Part shown: positions 29,638 to 39,361 of the stretch, in pieces
Layout of the letters: each line of letters opens with the position of its first letter
Numbering within the stretch: position 1 is the first letter of the stretch
Assembly: GCA_012032285.1 (NCBI GenBank)
Contig: JAAURJ010000013.1
Span: 1 to 57,192, forward strand
Direction: 5' to 3'
Source: Sphingomonadales bacterium
GTDB taxonomy: Bacteria > Pseudomonadota > Alphaproteobacteria > Sphingomonadales > Sphingomonadaceae
DNA length: 57,192 nucleotides
Translations under genes and position numbers: made by a program
The notes under the pieces: generated by a model
What the model was told of the DNA's origin: nothing
The model's input: only the letters and a program-made list of their open reading frames with translations
Database searches by the model: none

Positions 29638-31182
29638 CCATGATGATTTGCGTCTGTCCTGGAGCCGGGGCCTGTCGCTGACCGCACGGATATTGGCGGT
29701 TAACCTGTTTGTACTGGCGCTATTTGCGGGCGGGCTGTTTTTTCTCGACAGTTACCGAGGACAGTTGATCGCCAATCGTGAAGCCGACGTGACCCGGCAG
29801 GCGATCATTATCCGCGATACATTGCCCAAATTGGATCAGGATGGACAGGATCAATTCCTGCTCAAATTCGGGCAACTCAATAAATCCCGCATCCGCGTCT
29901 ATGATGCAGACGGGCGCAAAATAGCCGACAGCTTCAGCCTAAGCAAGCCGCTTATATGCTCAACGACCCATCGCAGCAAAATTGGCAGAAAAAAATGGCG
30001 CAAATCTTGGATCAGGGCTTTGATTTCCTAGTCATGGCGCCGACCCTGCCAATATTTACAGAGCCAAAAAGCGACCAGATGCTCGCATGGCCCGAACTGT
30101 CCAACTCACCGGGCGGAGTTAAAACAATCACCCGGCTTGCCCCTGATTATACCCATATGATCAGCACCGGAACCATGGCGACCGATGGGAAATATAGTAT
30201 ATTATCCACGACCAATGCCCGCAACATAAGGTTGTTGGTCCGGGCAGAACGATTCCGTATCACGATATTTTTCCTTATCGTTCTTGGCATTGCGATATTG
30301 CTGTCACTTTTTTTGGCCCGCACTATTGTCCGCCCGCTGCGCCGACTTGCCCATGCGGCGGTGCGCGTCCGGCTTGGCAGGGCGCAGGAAGTCACTGTCC
30401 CGCGCCTGCCATCGCGCCGCGATGAAATCGGTATGCTGGCACGCGCCCTATCCGATATGAGCAATGCGCTGCGCCAACGTATTGATGCAACAGAGGCATT
30501 TGCCGCCGATGTCGCCCATGAGATTAAGAACCCCCTCGCCTCACTGCGTTCCGCACTTGACGGGCTTGACCATGTCAAAGACCCCGATCTTCAGGCTCAG
30601 CTTATGGAGGTTGCCAAAGCAGATGTATTACGTATGGACCGGTTAATCAGTGATATTAGCGAGGCAAGCCGCGTCGATGCGCAACTGGCCAAGGCGAAAT
30701 TCGAACTGATTGATGTTGGCGACATGGTCGAACAATTGCTACATGCGCGCGAACAACGCGAAAACGACGGCGATATCAGCATCGCTTTTGCCCGCCCGCG
30801 TAAGGGGGTGGCGATCATCTGGGGTGAGGATATGAGGCTCGAACGGGTGTTAAATAATCTGATCGACAATGCCGTGTCCTTTTCTCCTCCTGGCGGTCTG
30901 GTTGAAATCGCCGCGACACGAACGGAGGAGCATATTCTGATCCGGGTAAGCGATGAAGGCCCGGGCGTCCCAATACAGGAGCGCGAAGCAATATTCCGCC
31001 GTTTCCACAGTGAACGCCCCGCCGGAGAGGAATTTGGCAAACATAGTGGTCTCGGCCTTGCTATTGCCCGTACTATTGTGGAAGGGCATGAAGGCTCAAT
31101 CACAGTCCATGACCGGGAAGATGGCAAATCGGGCGCTTGTTTCGAAATCGCCCTGCCCACACCCGAAGCGCGGCTTGAATAG
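29624..31182 (+). CDS. chvG: Sensor histidine kinase ChvG, frameshifted
   Basis: About 519 residues. Membrane helix 1 ([19 protein letters not shown]), a periplasmic sensor region with the [11 protein letters not shown] box, helix 2 ([20 protein letters not shown]), HAMP, dimerisation box [20 protein letters not shown] with the phospho-His, then [23 protein letters not shown] and [16 protein letters not shown]. The frame breaks after DSFSL; adding one A to AA at 29941-29942 gives [15 protein letters not shown]. Start TTG 29624 lies inside chvI; no ATG fits the frame nearby. Confidence 0.9.
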
Positions 31183-31187
31183 CATCT

Positions 31188-31664
31188 ATGGCGCAGCCCA
31201 CACCCGCCTATCATGCAAGCGCCGTCGCAATGGGTGGCAGCGGGGTTATCATAACCGGCCCGTCGGGCAGTGGTAAATCCGACCTTGTCTTGCGCCTGAT
31301 TGATCGCGGCGCGAAGCTAATCAGCGATGATTATATCCATTTGAAAGCTGACCCCGCTGGACCGATTATAACCGCCCCTGCCAATATTGCGGGAAAGTTA
31401 GAGATTAGGGGGCTTGGCATCGTCAATATGCCTTTTCAGGACGGCGTTACGGCAAGACTATTGGTCAGGATGGCGAGCGATGCAGAGCGTTTCCCTGGCC
31501 CGCTACCCCTGATAGAGTTTGCGGGATTTGCCCTGCCGACGCTCGCAATTGATCCTTTTCACCAAAGCAGCCCGATCAAAATTGAATGGGCCATAAAGAC
31601 GCTGGTTGACCATGATCGACCAAGGGTGGCATTAACCACGGATGACACAGATTTTCATCCATGA
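31188..31664 (+). CDS. hprK: Short HPr kinase/phosphorylase
   Basis: 158 residues covering only the C-terminal catalytic domain of HPr kinase: Walker A GPSGSGKSDLVLRL, LISDDYIHLKA, and the signature LEIRGLGIVNM. The N-terminal domain of the Firmicutes enzyme is absent, as is usual in alphaproteobacteria. It would phosphorylate the regulatory Ser of the HPr encoded 1.8 kb downstream. ATG 31188 follows chvG by 5 bases; its stop overlaps rapZ (ATGA). Confidence 0.92.
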   Translation: MAQPTPAYHASAVAMGGSGVIITGPSGSGKSDLVLRLIDRGAKLISDDYIHLKADPAGPIITAPANIAGKLEIRGLGIVNMPFQDGVTARLLVRMASDAERFPGPLPLIEFAGFALPTLAIDPFHQSSPIKIEWAIKTLVDHDRPRVALTTDDTDFHP

Positions 31665-32590
31665 CTGACAAACTCCTGCATTCCAAAAAACATATCATGT
31701 TGGTTACGGGCCTATCCGGCGCAGGCAAGACCACTGTTTTGAAAACATTGGAGGATTTAGGCTGGGAAGCGGTCGATAATTTTCCCATTCGTTTGGCAGG
31801 GCCGCTGCTCGAACTGCCCTCTCCCGAAGGACGCGAGGAAGGCAGCATACCGCTTGCTTTGGGCTTTGACAGCCGAACACGCGGTTTTCAGGCAGACAGG
31901 CTGATAAACCAGATCAAACGGCTGCAAAAGCGGAATGATTTAGAAATTACGACTTTGTTTTTGGACTGCACGGGCGCAGAAATTGAGCGGCGCTATGCCG
32001 AAACGCGCAGGCGCCATCCATTGGCGCAGGACCGCCCGGCAGAAGACGGTATTGCCCAAGAACGCTCGCTAATGGAGCCTCTGCGCCGCTGGGCTGATTC
32101 GGTGATCGACACGAGCAAATTGTCGGCCAGCGACCTGCAATCCGAAATCCGCGAACGTTTTCGTAAAGACAGCAAAGCGGTGATGAATGTCAGCATTAGC
32201 AGCTTTGGTTTTTCTCGCGGCGTACCGCATAATGCCGATTTAATCTTCGATATGCGTTTCCTGCGCAATCCGCATTGGGACGCAGAACTGCGCCCCTTAA
32301 CCGGAAAAGACAAGCCCGTCGCCGATTATGTCGCCGCCGATCCGCATTTTGATCAGACAATCGCCAAAATCTGGGATTTGCTAATAACGCTTCTCCCGCT
32401 TTATGACGCGCAAGGTAAAGCCTATGTCAACATCGCCTTTGGTTGCACAGGCGGGCGGCATCGGTCGGTATTTGTAGCCGAAACCTTCGGCAAATGGTTG
32501 CGTGAGGCGGGTTTTTCGCCCACGATAGTACACCGCAACTTGACCTCTCGGCCAATAGATGCACTGGAAGAACCAGCGAAAAAGTCATAA
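31661..32590 (+). CDS. rapZ: RNase adapter / nucleotide-binding protein RapZ
   Basis: 309 residues. Walker A VTGLSGAGKTTVLKTLEDLG, then EAVDNFPIRL, LGFDSRTRGFQ, FLDCTGAEIERRYAETRRRHP, and the C-terminal RNA-binding domain with SFGFSRGVPHNADLIFDMRF, NPHWDAELRPLTG and AFGCTGGRHRSV. In enterobacteria RapZ hands small RNAs to RNase E; the alphaproteobacterial role is not established. The gene is in the hprK-rapZ-EIIA-HPr operon. Confidence 0.95.
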   Translation: MTDKLLHSKKHIMLVTGLSGAGKTTVLKTLEDLGWEAVDNFPIRLAGPLLELPSPEGREEGSIPLALGFDSRTRGFQADRLINQIKRLQKRNDLEITTLFLDCTGAEIERRYAETRRRHPLAQDRPAEDGIAQERSLMEPLRRWADSVIDTSKLSASDLQSEIRERFRKDSKAVMNVSISSFGFSRGVPHNADLIFDMRFLRNPHWDAELRPLTGKDKPVADYVAADPHFDQTIAKIWDLLITLLPLYDAQGKAYVNIAFGCTGGRHRSVFVAETFGKWLREAGFSPTIVHRNLTSRPIDALEEPAKKS

Positions 32591-32627
32591 TGAAACAAAA
32601 ACAAATGATACAGGGTAGTGAAATAGC

Positions 32628-33032
32628 ATGATTGGACTGATTTTGGTCACGCATGGGCGGCTGGCAGACGAATTTGTGGTTGCCATGGAGCATGTTGTCG
32701 GTCCGCAAAAGGATATTGCAACCGTATGCATCGGTCCGCGAGATAATATGGAAGATCACCGTGATCAAATCGCCGATTCGATCCGGTCGGTGGACACAGG
32801 CGAAGGCGTAATAATCCTGACTGACCTATTCGGCGGAACCCCATCCAACTTAGCCATATCGCTGCTTGACCCCGGAAATGTTGAGGTGATTGCGGGCATA
32901 AACCTGCCCATGCTGATCCGGCTTGAAAGTGCCCGCAAAACCATGAAAGTCCGCGAAGCTGTCGCAGCGGCACGGGAAGCCGGACGAAAATATATCAGCG
33001 TCGCATCGGAAGTGTTGGAGGCATCAAAATGA
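32628..33032 (+). CDS. PTS EIIA-Man-type regulatory component
   Basis: 134-residue mannose-family EIIA domain with no sugar-permease partner here. Phospho-acceptor His9 in ILVTHGRLADEF; ILTDLFGGTPSNLAISLL is the family signature. In alphaproteobacterial phosphorelays this protein (ManX/PtsL-like) takes phosphate from HPr as a regulatory output. Its stop overlaps the HPr ATG. Confidence 0.92.
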   Translation: MIGLILVTHGRLADEFVVAMEHVVGPQKDIATVCIGPRDNMEDHRDQIADSIRSVDTGEGVIILTDLFGGTPSNLAISLLDPGNVEVIAGINLPMLIRLESARKTMKVREAVAAAREAGRKYISVASEVLEASK

Positions 33033-33307
33033 CCCAGATTAGCAAGACGGTCACCATTGTTAACGATCGCGGGCTTCATGCAAGGGCCAGTGCCAAATTT
33101 GTAACTTTTGTAGCACGAATGCCAGCCGGGCTTTATGTCGAGGTGGAAAAAGACGGACAAAGCGTCACCGGCAGTTCCATCATGGGCCTGATGATGCTGG
33201 GCGCGGCAAAAGGTAGCGAAATTACCATCAGCGTGGACGGACCAGAGGCGGAAATGGCGCTCGAAAAGCTGGTTGGCCTTGTCGTTGACGGATTCGGCGA
33301 AGATTAA
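33029..33307 (+). CDS. ptsH: Phosphocarrier protein HPr
   Basis: 92 residues. Active His17 in NDRGLHARASAKFV and the regulatory site Ser50 in VTGSSIMGLMMLGA, the residue that HprK phosphorylates. Both sites being intact, with hprK in the same operon, supports dual His/Ser control. Enzyme I is not in the window. It overlaps the EIIA gene by 4 bases and abuts the next ATG without a gap. Confidence 0.95.
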   Translation: MTQISKTVTIVNDRGLHARASAKFVTFVARMPAGLYVEVEKDGQSVTGSSIMGLMMLGAAKGSEITISVDGPEAEMALEKLVGLVVDGFGED

Positions 33308-34110
33308 ATGCGCCGTGAGATAACCGGCTTTTCCAATCCCTTGCTAAACAAGTACGGTCCTTGCGTGAAAAAAAGCACCGCAAACGCGCCGGGCAGTTTT
33401 TGGCCGAAGGGCTTCGCATCATGACCGAGGCGCGAGAGGCAGGCTATTTGCCCGAAATGCTTTTCACCACGGCGACGCGGGACGACCATCCCCTGATCAT
33501 CGCATTGGAAGAGGATGTATTGGCGGCAGGCGGTGATGTCATTTCTGTGTCTGCAGAGATTATGTCGAAACTGTCAGGTAAGGATAATGCGCAAGCGATT
33601 GTCGGCATTTACCGTGACCATCCAGTCCAATTGGCCCAAATTGACCGCACCGCAGCTCCTATATGGCTAGTGGCGCAGGCAATGCGCGACCCCGGCAATT
33701 TGGGCACTATGCTGCGCACGGGCGACGCGGTTGGCGCTGGCGGGCTGATTCTGATCGATGATTGCACTGATCCCTTTGGCGTCGAGGCTGTGCGAGCGAG
33801 TATGGGTGCGGTTTTTACTCAGGCAATTGTCCAATGCCGCTGGGAAGAATTTCTGCCTTGGCTGCGCAGCGGCGAAGCCCAACTCGTTGGCACTAGCCTG
33901 CAAACCGAAATTGATTATCAAAATTGCCAATATACTGCCCCTTGCTTCATCATGACCGGTAACGAGGCACAAGGTCTGCCTGAAAGCTATACAGCACAAT
34001 GCGACGTGCTGGTCAAAATGCCCATGTATGGAAAGGCGGACAGTTTGAATGCCGCGATTGCCACCGCGATTATGGCCTATGAGGTGCGCGGGCAGATGCG
34101 GCGCGAATAG
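33308..34110 (+). CDS. TrmH/SpoU-family RNA 2'-O-methyltransferase, frameshifted
   Basis: About 267 residues. SPOUT motifs: RDPGNLGTMLRTGDAVGAGG, LIDDCTDPFGVEAVRASMGA, IMTGNEAQGLPES and the knot KMPMYGKADSLNAAIATAIM. The true start is ATG 33308 (MRREITGFSNPLL), directly after the HPr stop; adding one A to AAA at 33346-33348 joins it to KQVRSLREKKHRKRAGQFLA, the substrate-binding N-terminus. Target RNA unknown. It closes the chvI-hprK operon. Confidence 0.9.
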
Positions 34111-34174
34111 GAATAATATTCATCGCCTGCTCATCTGGATTGCCTTAATTTGAGCACCAGCAGGGAGAACAGAT

Positions 34175-34882
34175 ATGAAGCGTTTATTATTGGCCTGCCC
34201 ACTTTTTATGGCACTTACCGCTTGTCCGCCGCCCAAAACTTATAAAGCACCGCCCGCATCGCAGGCGCAAATTTTCACCGCAATTGGCAATGAACCGGGA
34301 TGGAATTTGACCATTTTCTCCGACCGGATAATTTATGTTGGCGATTATGGCGAAACCCAAATCACTGTGGATACGCCAAAACCGCGCTTTGAAGGTAAGA
34401 AACAAATATATGAAAGCAAGCCGATCGCTATCCGCATTACCCCCGGCCCATGTTCGGACACGATGGTCGAACGCGAATATGAAAATAGCGTTCAGATTAA
34501 CGCTCAAGGCAAAATGCTATCTGGTTGCGGTGGCGGGGTTTTACCGCCAAAATCGCTGGCAGGAACCCGTTGGCAAGTGGCCGCGATTGATGGCCGGGAT
34601 CTGATCGAAACGAATAGCGAGCATTTGATCGAATTTGATCAGTCGGCTGTCTCGGCAAGCATTGGATGCAACCGCATTTCAGGAAGTTTTTCCGAGAAAA
34701 GCGGCGTACTGCGCTTGGGCGCTATCATCACAACCCGCAAAGCCTGCCCCGGTCAATTAGGACAGGATGAGGCGCTTCTGGTAGAAATACTCAGCACAGA
34801 GCCGGCAGTAATCTATGATGACAAGGGCGATATGATATTGAAAAATGACAATCACAGCCTTTTGCTGCATCGCCGTTTTTAA
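34175..34882 (+). CDS. META-domain (HslJ-like) lipoprotein
   Basis: 235 residues. Signal peptide with lipobox LTAC (MKRLLLACPLFMALTACPPP). The first half (FTAIGNEPGWNLTIFSDR) is a COG3650-like domain; the second is a META domain (LAGTRWQVAAIDGRDL, IGCNRISGSFSEKSG, ITTRKACPGQLGQDEALL). Such proteins are outer-membrane lipoproteins linked to heat or stress tolerance. Separate promoter likely: 64 bases follow the methyltransferase gene. Confidence 0.88.
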   Translation: MKRLLLACPLFMALTACPPPKTYKAPPASQAQIFTAIGNEPGWNLTIFSDRIIYVGDYGETQITVDTPKPRFEGKKQIYESKPIAIRITPGPCSDTMVEREYENSVQINAQGKMLSGCGGGVLPPKSLAGTRWQVAAIDGRDLIETNSEHLIEFDQSAVSASIGCNRISGSFSEKSGVLRLGAIITTRKACPGQLGQDEALLVEILSTEPAVIYDDKGDMILKNDNHSLLLHRRF

Positions 34883-34908
34883 CTGGGTTCAACAGACGGT
34901 AATGACCG

Positions 34909-36291
34909 TTATTTTGCGCCTTCATCCTCTATCAGCTTAGGTTCGCCCTCGCCTCCATATCGGGGCAGTGCCTCAATTTCGGGAACCGTTTCCAATTCGC
35001 GTTTACCCGTTTCAATATTGAGTTCGGCAAATTTCCGGCCCGTAGAAACAACATTGCGTTCAAAACTGCCGACAAATTTATTATAATGGTTGACCGCATT
35101 GTTGAGACCCGATCCAACCGATTTCAAATGCTGTGCGGCGACGGCAATCCGGTCATACATTTCCTTGCCCAAGGCACCGATCTGCTTTGCCTCCCGCGCA
35201 ATATTTTCCTGTCGCCATACGCTAGCTACGGTGCGGGCAATTGCAACTAGATTAGTAGGAGTGGCAAGCAGCACTCTCTTTTCAAACGCAAAATCCCAAA
35301 GCTGCGGGTCATGTTCCAGAGCGGCCGCAAGAAAATGCTCGCCCGGCACGAACATGATGACATAATCGGGCGCATCTTGAAATTGATCCCAATAGGCTTT
35401 GCGCGACAAACCATCGATATGGCTTTTCATCGAAGCGGTATGGCGTGACATGGCGACAGACCGTGCCTCTTCATCACCAGAAGCAAACGCATCCTGATAG
35501 TCATTCAAGGATACCTTGGCATCAATAACCAAACTGCTACCACCTGGAACCCGCAATATTGCATCGGGCCGTATCCGCCCTTCTTCGGTATCAACGCTGA
35601 TTTCGGTTACAAAGTCGACATATTCGCTCAATCCGCAGCTTTCGAGCACATTTTTAAGCTGCTGCTCCCCCCAGCGGCCACGTGCCTTCGGGGCGTTGCG
35701 CAGGCTGTTTACCAGCTTTGCCGCCTCGCTTTGCACCCGTTCCTGACCTTGCTTCATCTCGCCGATAAGGCCTTTTAAGTCGCCATATGCCTCTGTCCGG
35801 TCCTTCTCAACCCGCTCCACCTGTGCCTCATAGGCTTTCAGCTTTTCACCCACCGGATCGAGCAGCATTTTCAACCGCGCCTCATTTTTTTCGCCCGCTT
35901 GATGAAAACGTTCATCGGCGCGTTGCAGAAATTGCTTTTGCGCCTCACCCAACACACGGCTGCCAATTTCGCTAAATTGTGCGGACAAATGCTCCTTTGC
36001 CTCGATCAGGTCGCGCTTTTGCTGTTCGAAGGAACGCTCGCGTTCTTCTGCCAATGCCTCCAGCCGTGCTATTGCCTCTTTCGCCGCATTGCGCTCTGCC
36101 CGCACCTCTTCCATCCGCATTTCTGCATTGGTCGTCTCGGCGGCATATTTGTCGATGGTCGCGTTTAGCGTATCAACCTTATCCTCGGCCCGGGTGGCGC
36201 GTCCCTGCCCCGTGCGGCTGCCGATAAACCAGCCGAGGCCGCCCGTGAAGAGACCAACAAAAACAACAATGATAACAAATAGCGAGTCCAC
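34909..36291 (-). CDS. rmuC: DNA recombination protein RmuC
   Basis: 460 residues. N-terminal membrane helix (LFVIIVVFVGLFTGGLGWFI), a long coiled coil (about 30-200), and the RmuC nuclease-like core: RGRWGEQQLKNVLESCGL, RIRPDAILRVPGGSSLVIDA, KVSLNDYQDAFASGDEE, FVPGEHFLAAALEHDPQLWD and LATPTNLVAIARTVA. RmuC limits recombination between inverted repeats. Start is GTG 36291. It converges with the META lipoprotein gene. Confidence 0.94.
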   Translation of the reverse strand: MDSLFVIIVVFVGLFTGGLGWFIGSRTGQGRATRAEDKVDTLNATIDKYAAETTNAEMRMEEVRAERNAAKEAIARLEALAEERERSFEQQKRDLIEAKEHLSAQFSEIGSRVLGEAQKQFLQRADERFHQAGEKNEARLKMLLDPVGEKLKAYEAQVERVEKDRTEAYGDLKGLIGEMKQGQERVQSEAAKLVNSLRNAPKARGRWGEQQLKNVLESCGLSEYVDFVTEISVDTEEGRIRPDAILRVPGGSSLVIDAKVSLNDYQDAFASGDEEARSVAMSRHTASMKSHIDGLSRKAYWDQFQDAPDYVIMFVPGEHFLAAALEHDPQLWDFAFEKRVLLATPTNLVAIARTVASVWRQENIAREAKQIGALGKEMYDRIAVAAQHLKSVGSGLNNAVNHYNKFVGSFERNVVSTGRKFAELNIETGKRELETVPEIEALPRYGGEGEPKLIEDEGAK

Positions 36292-36348
36292 AGAACGGCC
36301 TTAAAAAAAATAGAACGTAATGCGAACATAGCGAATAGCTACCCATCG

Positions 36349-37131
36349 TCAAGAGGATTGCGCTTTCGCCTCCGCTCGCCGCTTTTTTACCCGCGCATAG
36401 CTAATCATACTAAAGGGGATAGTCAGCGAATAGCAGCTAATGAAGAGGATCAGTCCAATCCACGGTTCCGCAATCAACAGCGCGATATAGAGTCCAGCAA
36501 TGGCAAGCGCAGGAAAACGATAAGCTGGTCGTATACGGATTGATGTCCAGCTGTAGGTGGCAACATTGGACACCATCATCAATGCTACAAATAGCATCCA
36601 CGGCGCAGCTATCCAATAGTCGCGTACCATCGGTGCATCAGTTTCAACCCAAATAAGTAATGGCAATAACGCCATGCCAGCGCCTGCTGGTGCTGGCACA
36701 CCGGTATTGAAGCCGGCTGATTTATGCGGTTGGTCCTTGGTATCAATACGCGCGTTGAAACGGGCAAGCCGTAGCGCCTGACACAACACAAAAAACAGCG
36801 CAATGGTCCAGCCAAAGCGTGGCATATCCTGCAATGTCCATAGAAATGCGACTAACGCAGGCGTCACGCCAAAGGATATCACATCGGATAATGAGTCCAA
36901 TTCTGCCCCAAAACGGCTTTGACCATTGACCATCCGTGCAATACGCCCATCGAGACCATCCAGCACCGCAGCGAGAGCTATCGCAGCCAAGGCAGCAGGC
37001 CAGCGTTCCTGTGATGCAAACCAGAAACCGGAAAGGCCGACGCATAGCGCCATAGCGGTTACCATATTGGGTGCCAAAGCCCGCAGTGAAAGCCCTTGCA
37101 ATCGCTCCGTTTCAGGCCCTCCGTGCATCAA
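36349..37131 (-). CDS. pssA: CDP-diacylglycerol-serine O-phosphatidyltransferase
   Basis: 260-residue membrane enzyme that makes phosphatidylserine. The CDP-alcohol phosphatidyltransferase signature DGRIAR with Gly and two Asp at the expected spacing ([10 protein letters not shown]) is present in the first third. About 8 membrane helices follow the pattern of the family. ATG 37131 overlaps the psd stop, so psd-pssA form one operon for phosphatidylethanolamine. Confidence 0.95.
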   Translation of the reverse strand: MMHGGPETERLQGLSLRALAPNMVTAMALCVGLSGFWFASQERWPAALAAIALAAVLDGLDGRIARMVNGQSRFGAELDSLSDVISFGVTPALVAFLWTLQDMPRFGWTIALFFVLCQALRLARFNARIDTKDQPHKSAGFNTGVPAPAGAGMALLPLLIWVETDAPMVRDYWIAAPWMLFVALMMVSNVATYSWTSIRIRPAYRFPALAIAGLYIALLIAEPWIGLILFISCYSLTIPFSMISYARVKKRRAEAKAQSS

Positions 37132-37862
37132 TCATTCACCGCAAAATAATCTTCATCAATTCCGATTTCGGCGATGATAGTCTCACCGGCAACGCATCTT
37201 TGCCCTTTGATCACGCGCGGCGCAGTTCCGGCCGGCAGATATATATCGACACGGCTGCCAAACCGGATGAGACCGACCCGCTGTCCTGTATCCAGATCAT
37301 CTCCCGGCTTAACAAAGGTCAATATCCGGCGGGCGACAAGCCCCGCAATCTGTGTAAAACCGATACGCACACCGTCATCGCGTTCGACCAGAAAATGTTG
37401 CCGCTCATTCTCTTCGCTCGCTTTATCCAGATCAGCATTCAGGAATTTGCCAGCAATATAGGCGACCCGTTTGACCGTTCCGCGAATAGGGGTGCGGTTG
37501 ATGTGCACATCAAAGACACTCATGAAAACGGATACCCGGGTCAACGGCTCTGTGCCTAGCCCGTCTTCTCCGCCCAATTCCGGTGGCGGCGGGACTTTTT
37601 CAATCAATGTTACAAGCCCGTCCGCAGGTGAGACAATAAACCGGTCGTCAAGCGGCGTAGTGCGGGCCGGATCGCGGAAAAAAGCCAACACCCACAGAGT
37701 CAGTCCGACAAGCGGCCATGCCCAAAAACTACCCGCCAGAAAAAAAGTGACTGCGGTAGCAGTGGCAGCGATAAGCCCGAATTTGCGGCCTTCGGGATGG
37801 ACGGGGGGGAAGGACCATTTTGCAAGCCCGTCCCCGCGATTTGACAATTGTATCTTACTCAT
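37128..37862 (-). CDS. psd: Phosphatidylserine decarboxylase (short form)
   Basis: 244 residues. An N-terminal hydrophobic region ([20 protein letters not shown]), [44 protein letters not shown] and the self-cleavage site [11 protein letters not shown], where Gly-Ser cleavage makes the pyruvoyl group. This is the archaeal-like short PSD-A type common in alphaproteobacteria. It makes phosphatidylethanolamine from the pssA product. Confidence 0.95.
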   Translation of the reverse strand: MSKIQLSNRGDGLAKWSFPPVHPEGRKFGLIAATATAVTFFLAGSFWAWPLVGLTLWVLAFFRDPARTTPLDDRFIVSPADGLVTLIEKVPPPPELGGEDGLGTEPLTRVSVFMSVFDVHINRTPIRGTVKRVAYIAGKFLNADLDKASEENERQHFLVERDDGVRIGFTQIAGLVARRILTFVKPGDDLDTGQRVGLIRFGSRVDIYLPAGTAPRVIKGQRCVAGETIIAEIGIDEDYFAVND

Positions 37863-38054
37863 GCCCCATAACTAGGCGCTGTATTGCAATGTTACAACAG
37901 ATGAATCGTGGCTTTTTATGGTTCAGGCGCACGAGCACATAATAATCCCCTGATAAGGAATATTTAGCGCTTTTGGTGGTTGCAGTTGAACAAATCGCCA
38001 AAATTGCTATGGCCGCGTCCAGACAAGAAAAACCAAACAGGAAAGCAAACCAAA

Positions 38055-39274
38055 ATGGAAAAGATCAAGGTAACAAACCCCGTCGTTGAACTTGACGGTG
38101 ACGAAATGACACGGATTATCTGGCAATGGATACGCGAAAAGTTAATCCTGCCTTATCTTGATATCGACTTGAAATATTATGATCTTTCCATTCAAAAACG
38201 CGATGAAACCGATGATCAGATCACCGTCGACAGCGCCAATGCGATCAAGCAATATGGCGTTGGCGTTAAATGCGCGACTATCACCCCAGACGAAGCTAGG
38301 GTTGAAGAATTCAGCCTTAAAAAAATGTGGAAATCGCCCAACGGCACAATCCGCAACATTTTGGGCGGCGTTGTCTTCCGCGAACCGATCGTGATCGACA
38401 ATGTTCCCCGCCTTGTTCCAGGATGGACCGATCCAATCGTGGTCGGCCGCCATGCCTTTGGTGACCAATATCGCGCGACGACACGCTGATACCTGGCCCG
38501 GGAACGTTGCGCCTCGTATTTGACGGCGATGATGGTGAGGCCATTGATTTGGAAGTCTTCAAATTTCCAAGTCCCGGCGTGGCCATGGCTATGTATAATC
38601 TGGATGACAGCATCCGCGATTTTGCCCGTGCATCGATGAATTATGGCTTGAACCGCGGCTGGCCGGTATATCTGTCCACCAAAAACACGATCATGAAAGC
38701 CTATGATGGCCGGTTCAAGGACCTGTTTGAGAAAATCTACCAGACAGAATTCAAGGATGCTTTTGCCAAGGCCGGTATCACATATGAACACCGTTTGATC
38801 GATGACATGGTGGCCAGTGCGCTGAAATGGTCGGGTAAATTTGTTTGGGCGTGTAAAAATTATGACGGCGATGTGCAGTCCGATACGGTGGCACAAGGTT
38901 TTGGCTCGCTCGGCCTGATGACCAGCGTTTTGATGAGCCCGGACGGTAAAACCGTAGAAAGCGAAGCTGCGCACGGCACCGTAACCCGCCATTACCGGCA
39001 GCATGAACAGGGCAAAGCAACCTCGACCAACCCGATTGCTTCCATTTTTGCATGGACCGGCGGCCTAAAGTATCGCGGTAAATTTGACGGCACCCCCGAT
39101 GTGACACGCTTTGCCGAAACGCTGGAGCAAGTGTGTATCGAAACAGTCGAAAATGGCAATATGACGAAAGATCTCGCCATTTTGATAGGCCCGGATCAGG
39201 CATGGATGACCACCGAGCAGTTTTTTGAAGCGGTCCGCGTCAACCTAGAAAGCAAAATGGCCAGTTGGAGCTAA
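38055..39274 (+). CDS. icd: NADP-dependent isocitrate dehydrogenase, frameshifted
   Basis: About 406 residues, the eukaryote-like homodimeric IDH used by alphaproteobacteria in the TCA cycle. [47 protein letters not shown] and [17 protein letters not shown] in the first frame; [13 protein letters not shown]-type region ([15 protein letters not shown]), [20 protein letters not shown] and [11 protein letters not shown] in the second. Adding one G between 38480 and 38481 restores [18 protein letters not shown]. Start is ATG 38055; an upstream open extension to 37980 is not family-like. An essential gene, so a true knockout is unlikely. Confidence 0.96.
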
Positions 39275-39308
39275 CTAAGCTTTGTAAAGCTAAAAAAAGC
39301 GTTTGAAC

Positions 39309-39345
39309 GAAGCCCCGTGCCTGTTAGGTTTCGGGGCTTTTTTCA
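39309..39345 (+). terminator. Rho-independent terminator after icd
   Basis: AAGCCCCG (39310-39317), 14-base loop, CGGGGCTT (39332-39339) followed by TTTT and C. Strong 8-bp GC-rich stem 35 bases after the icd stop. Confidence 0.88.
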
Positions 39346-39361
39346 TTTCAGGAGATAAAAA

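Noticed and set aside
34890-34912. Small hairpin ACGGT-AATG-ACCGT with TATTTT between the META lipoprotein and rmuC
   Set aside because: Only a 5-bp stem; too weak to call a terminator with confidence.
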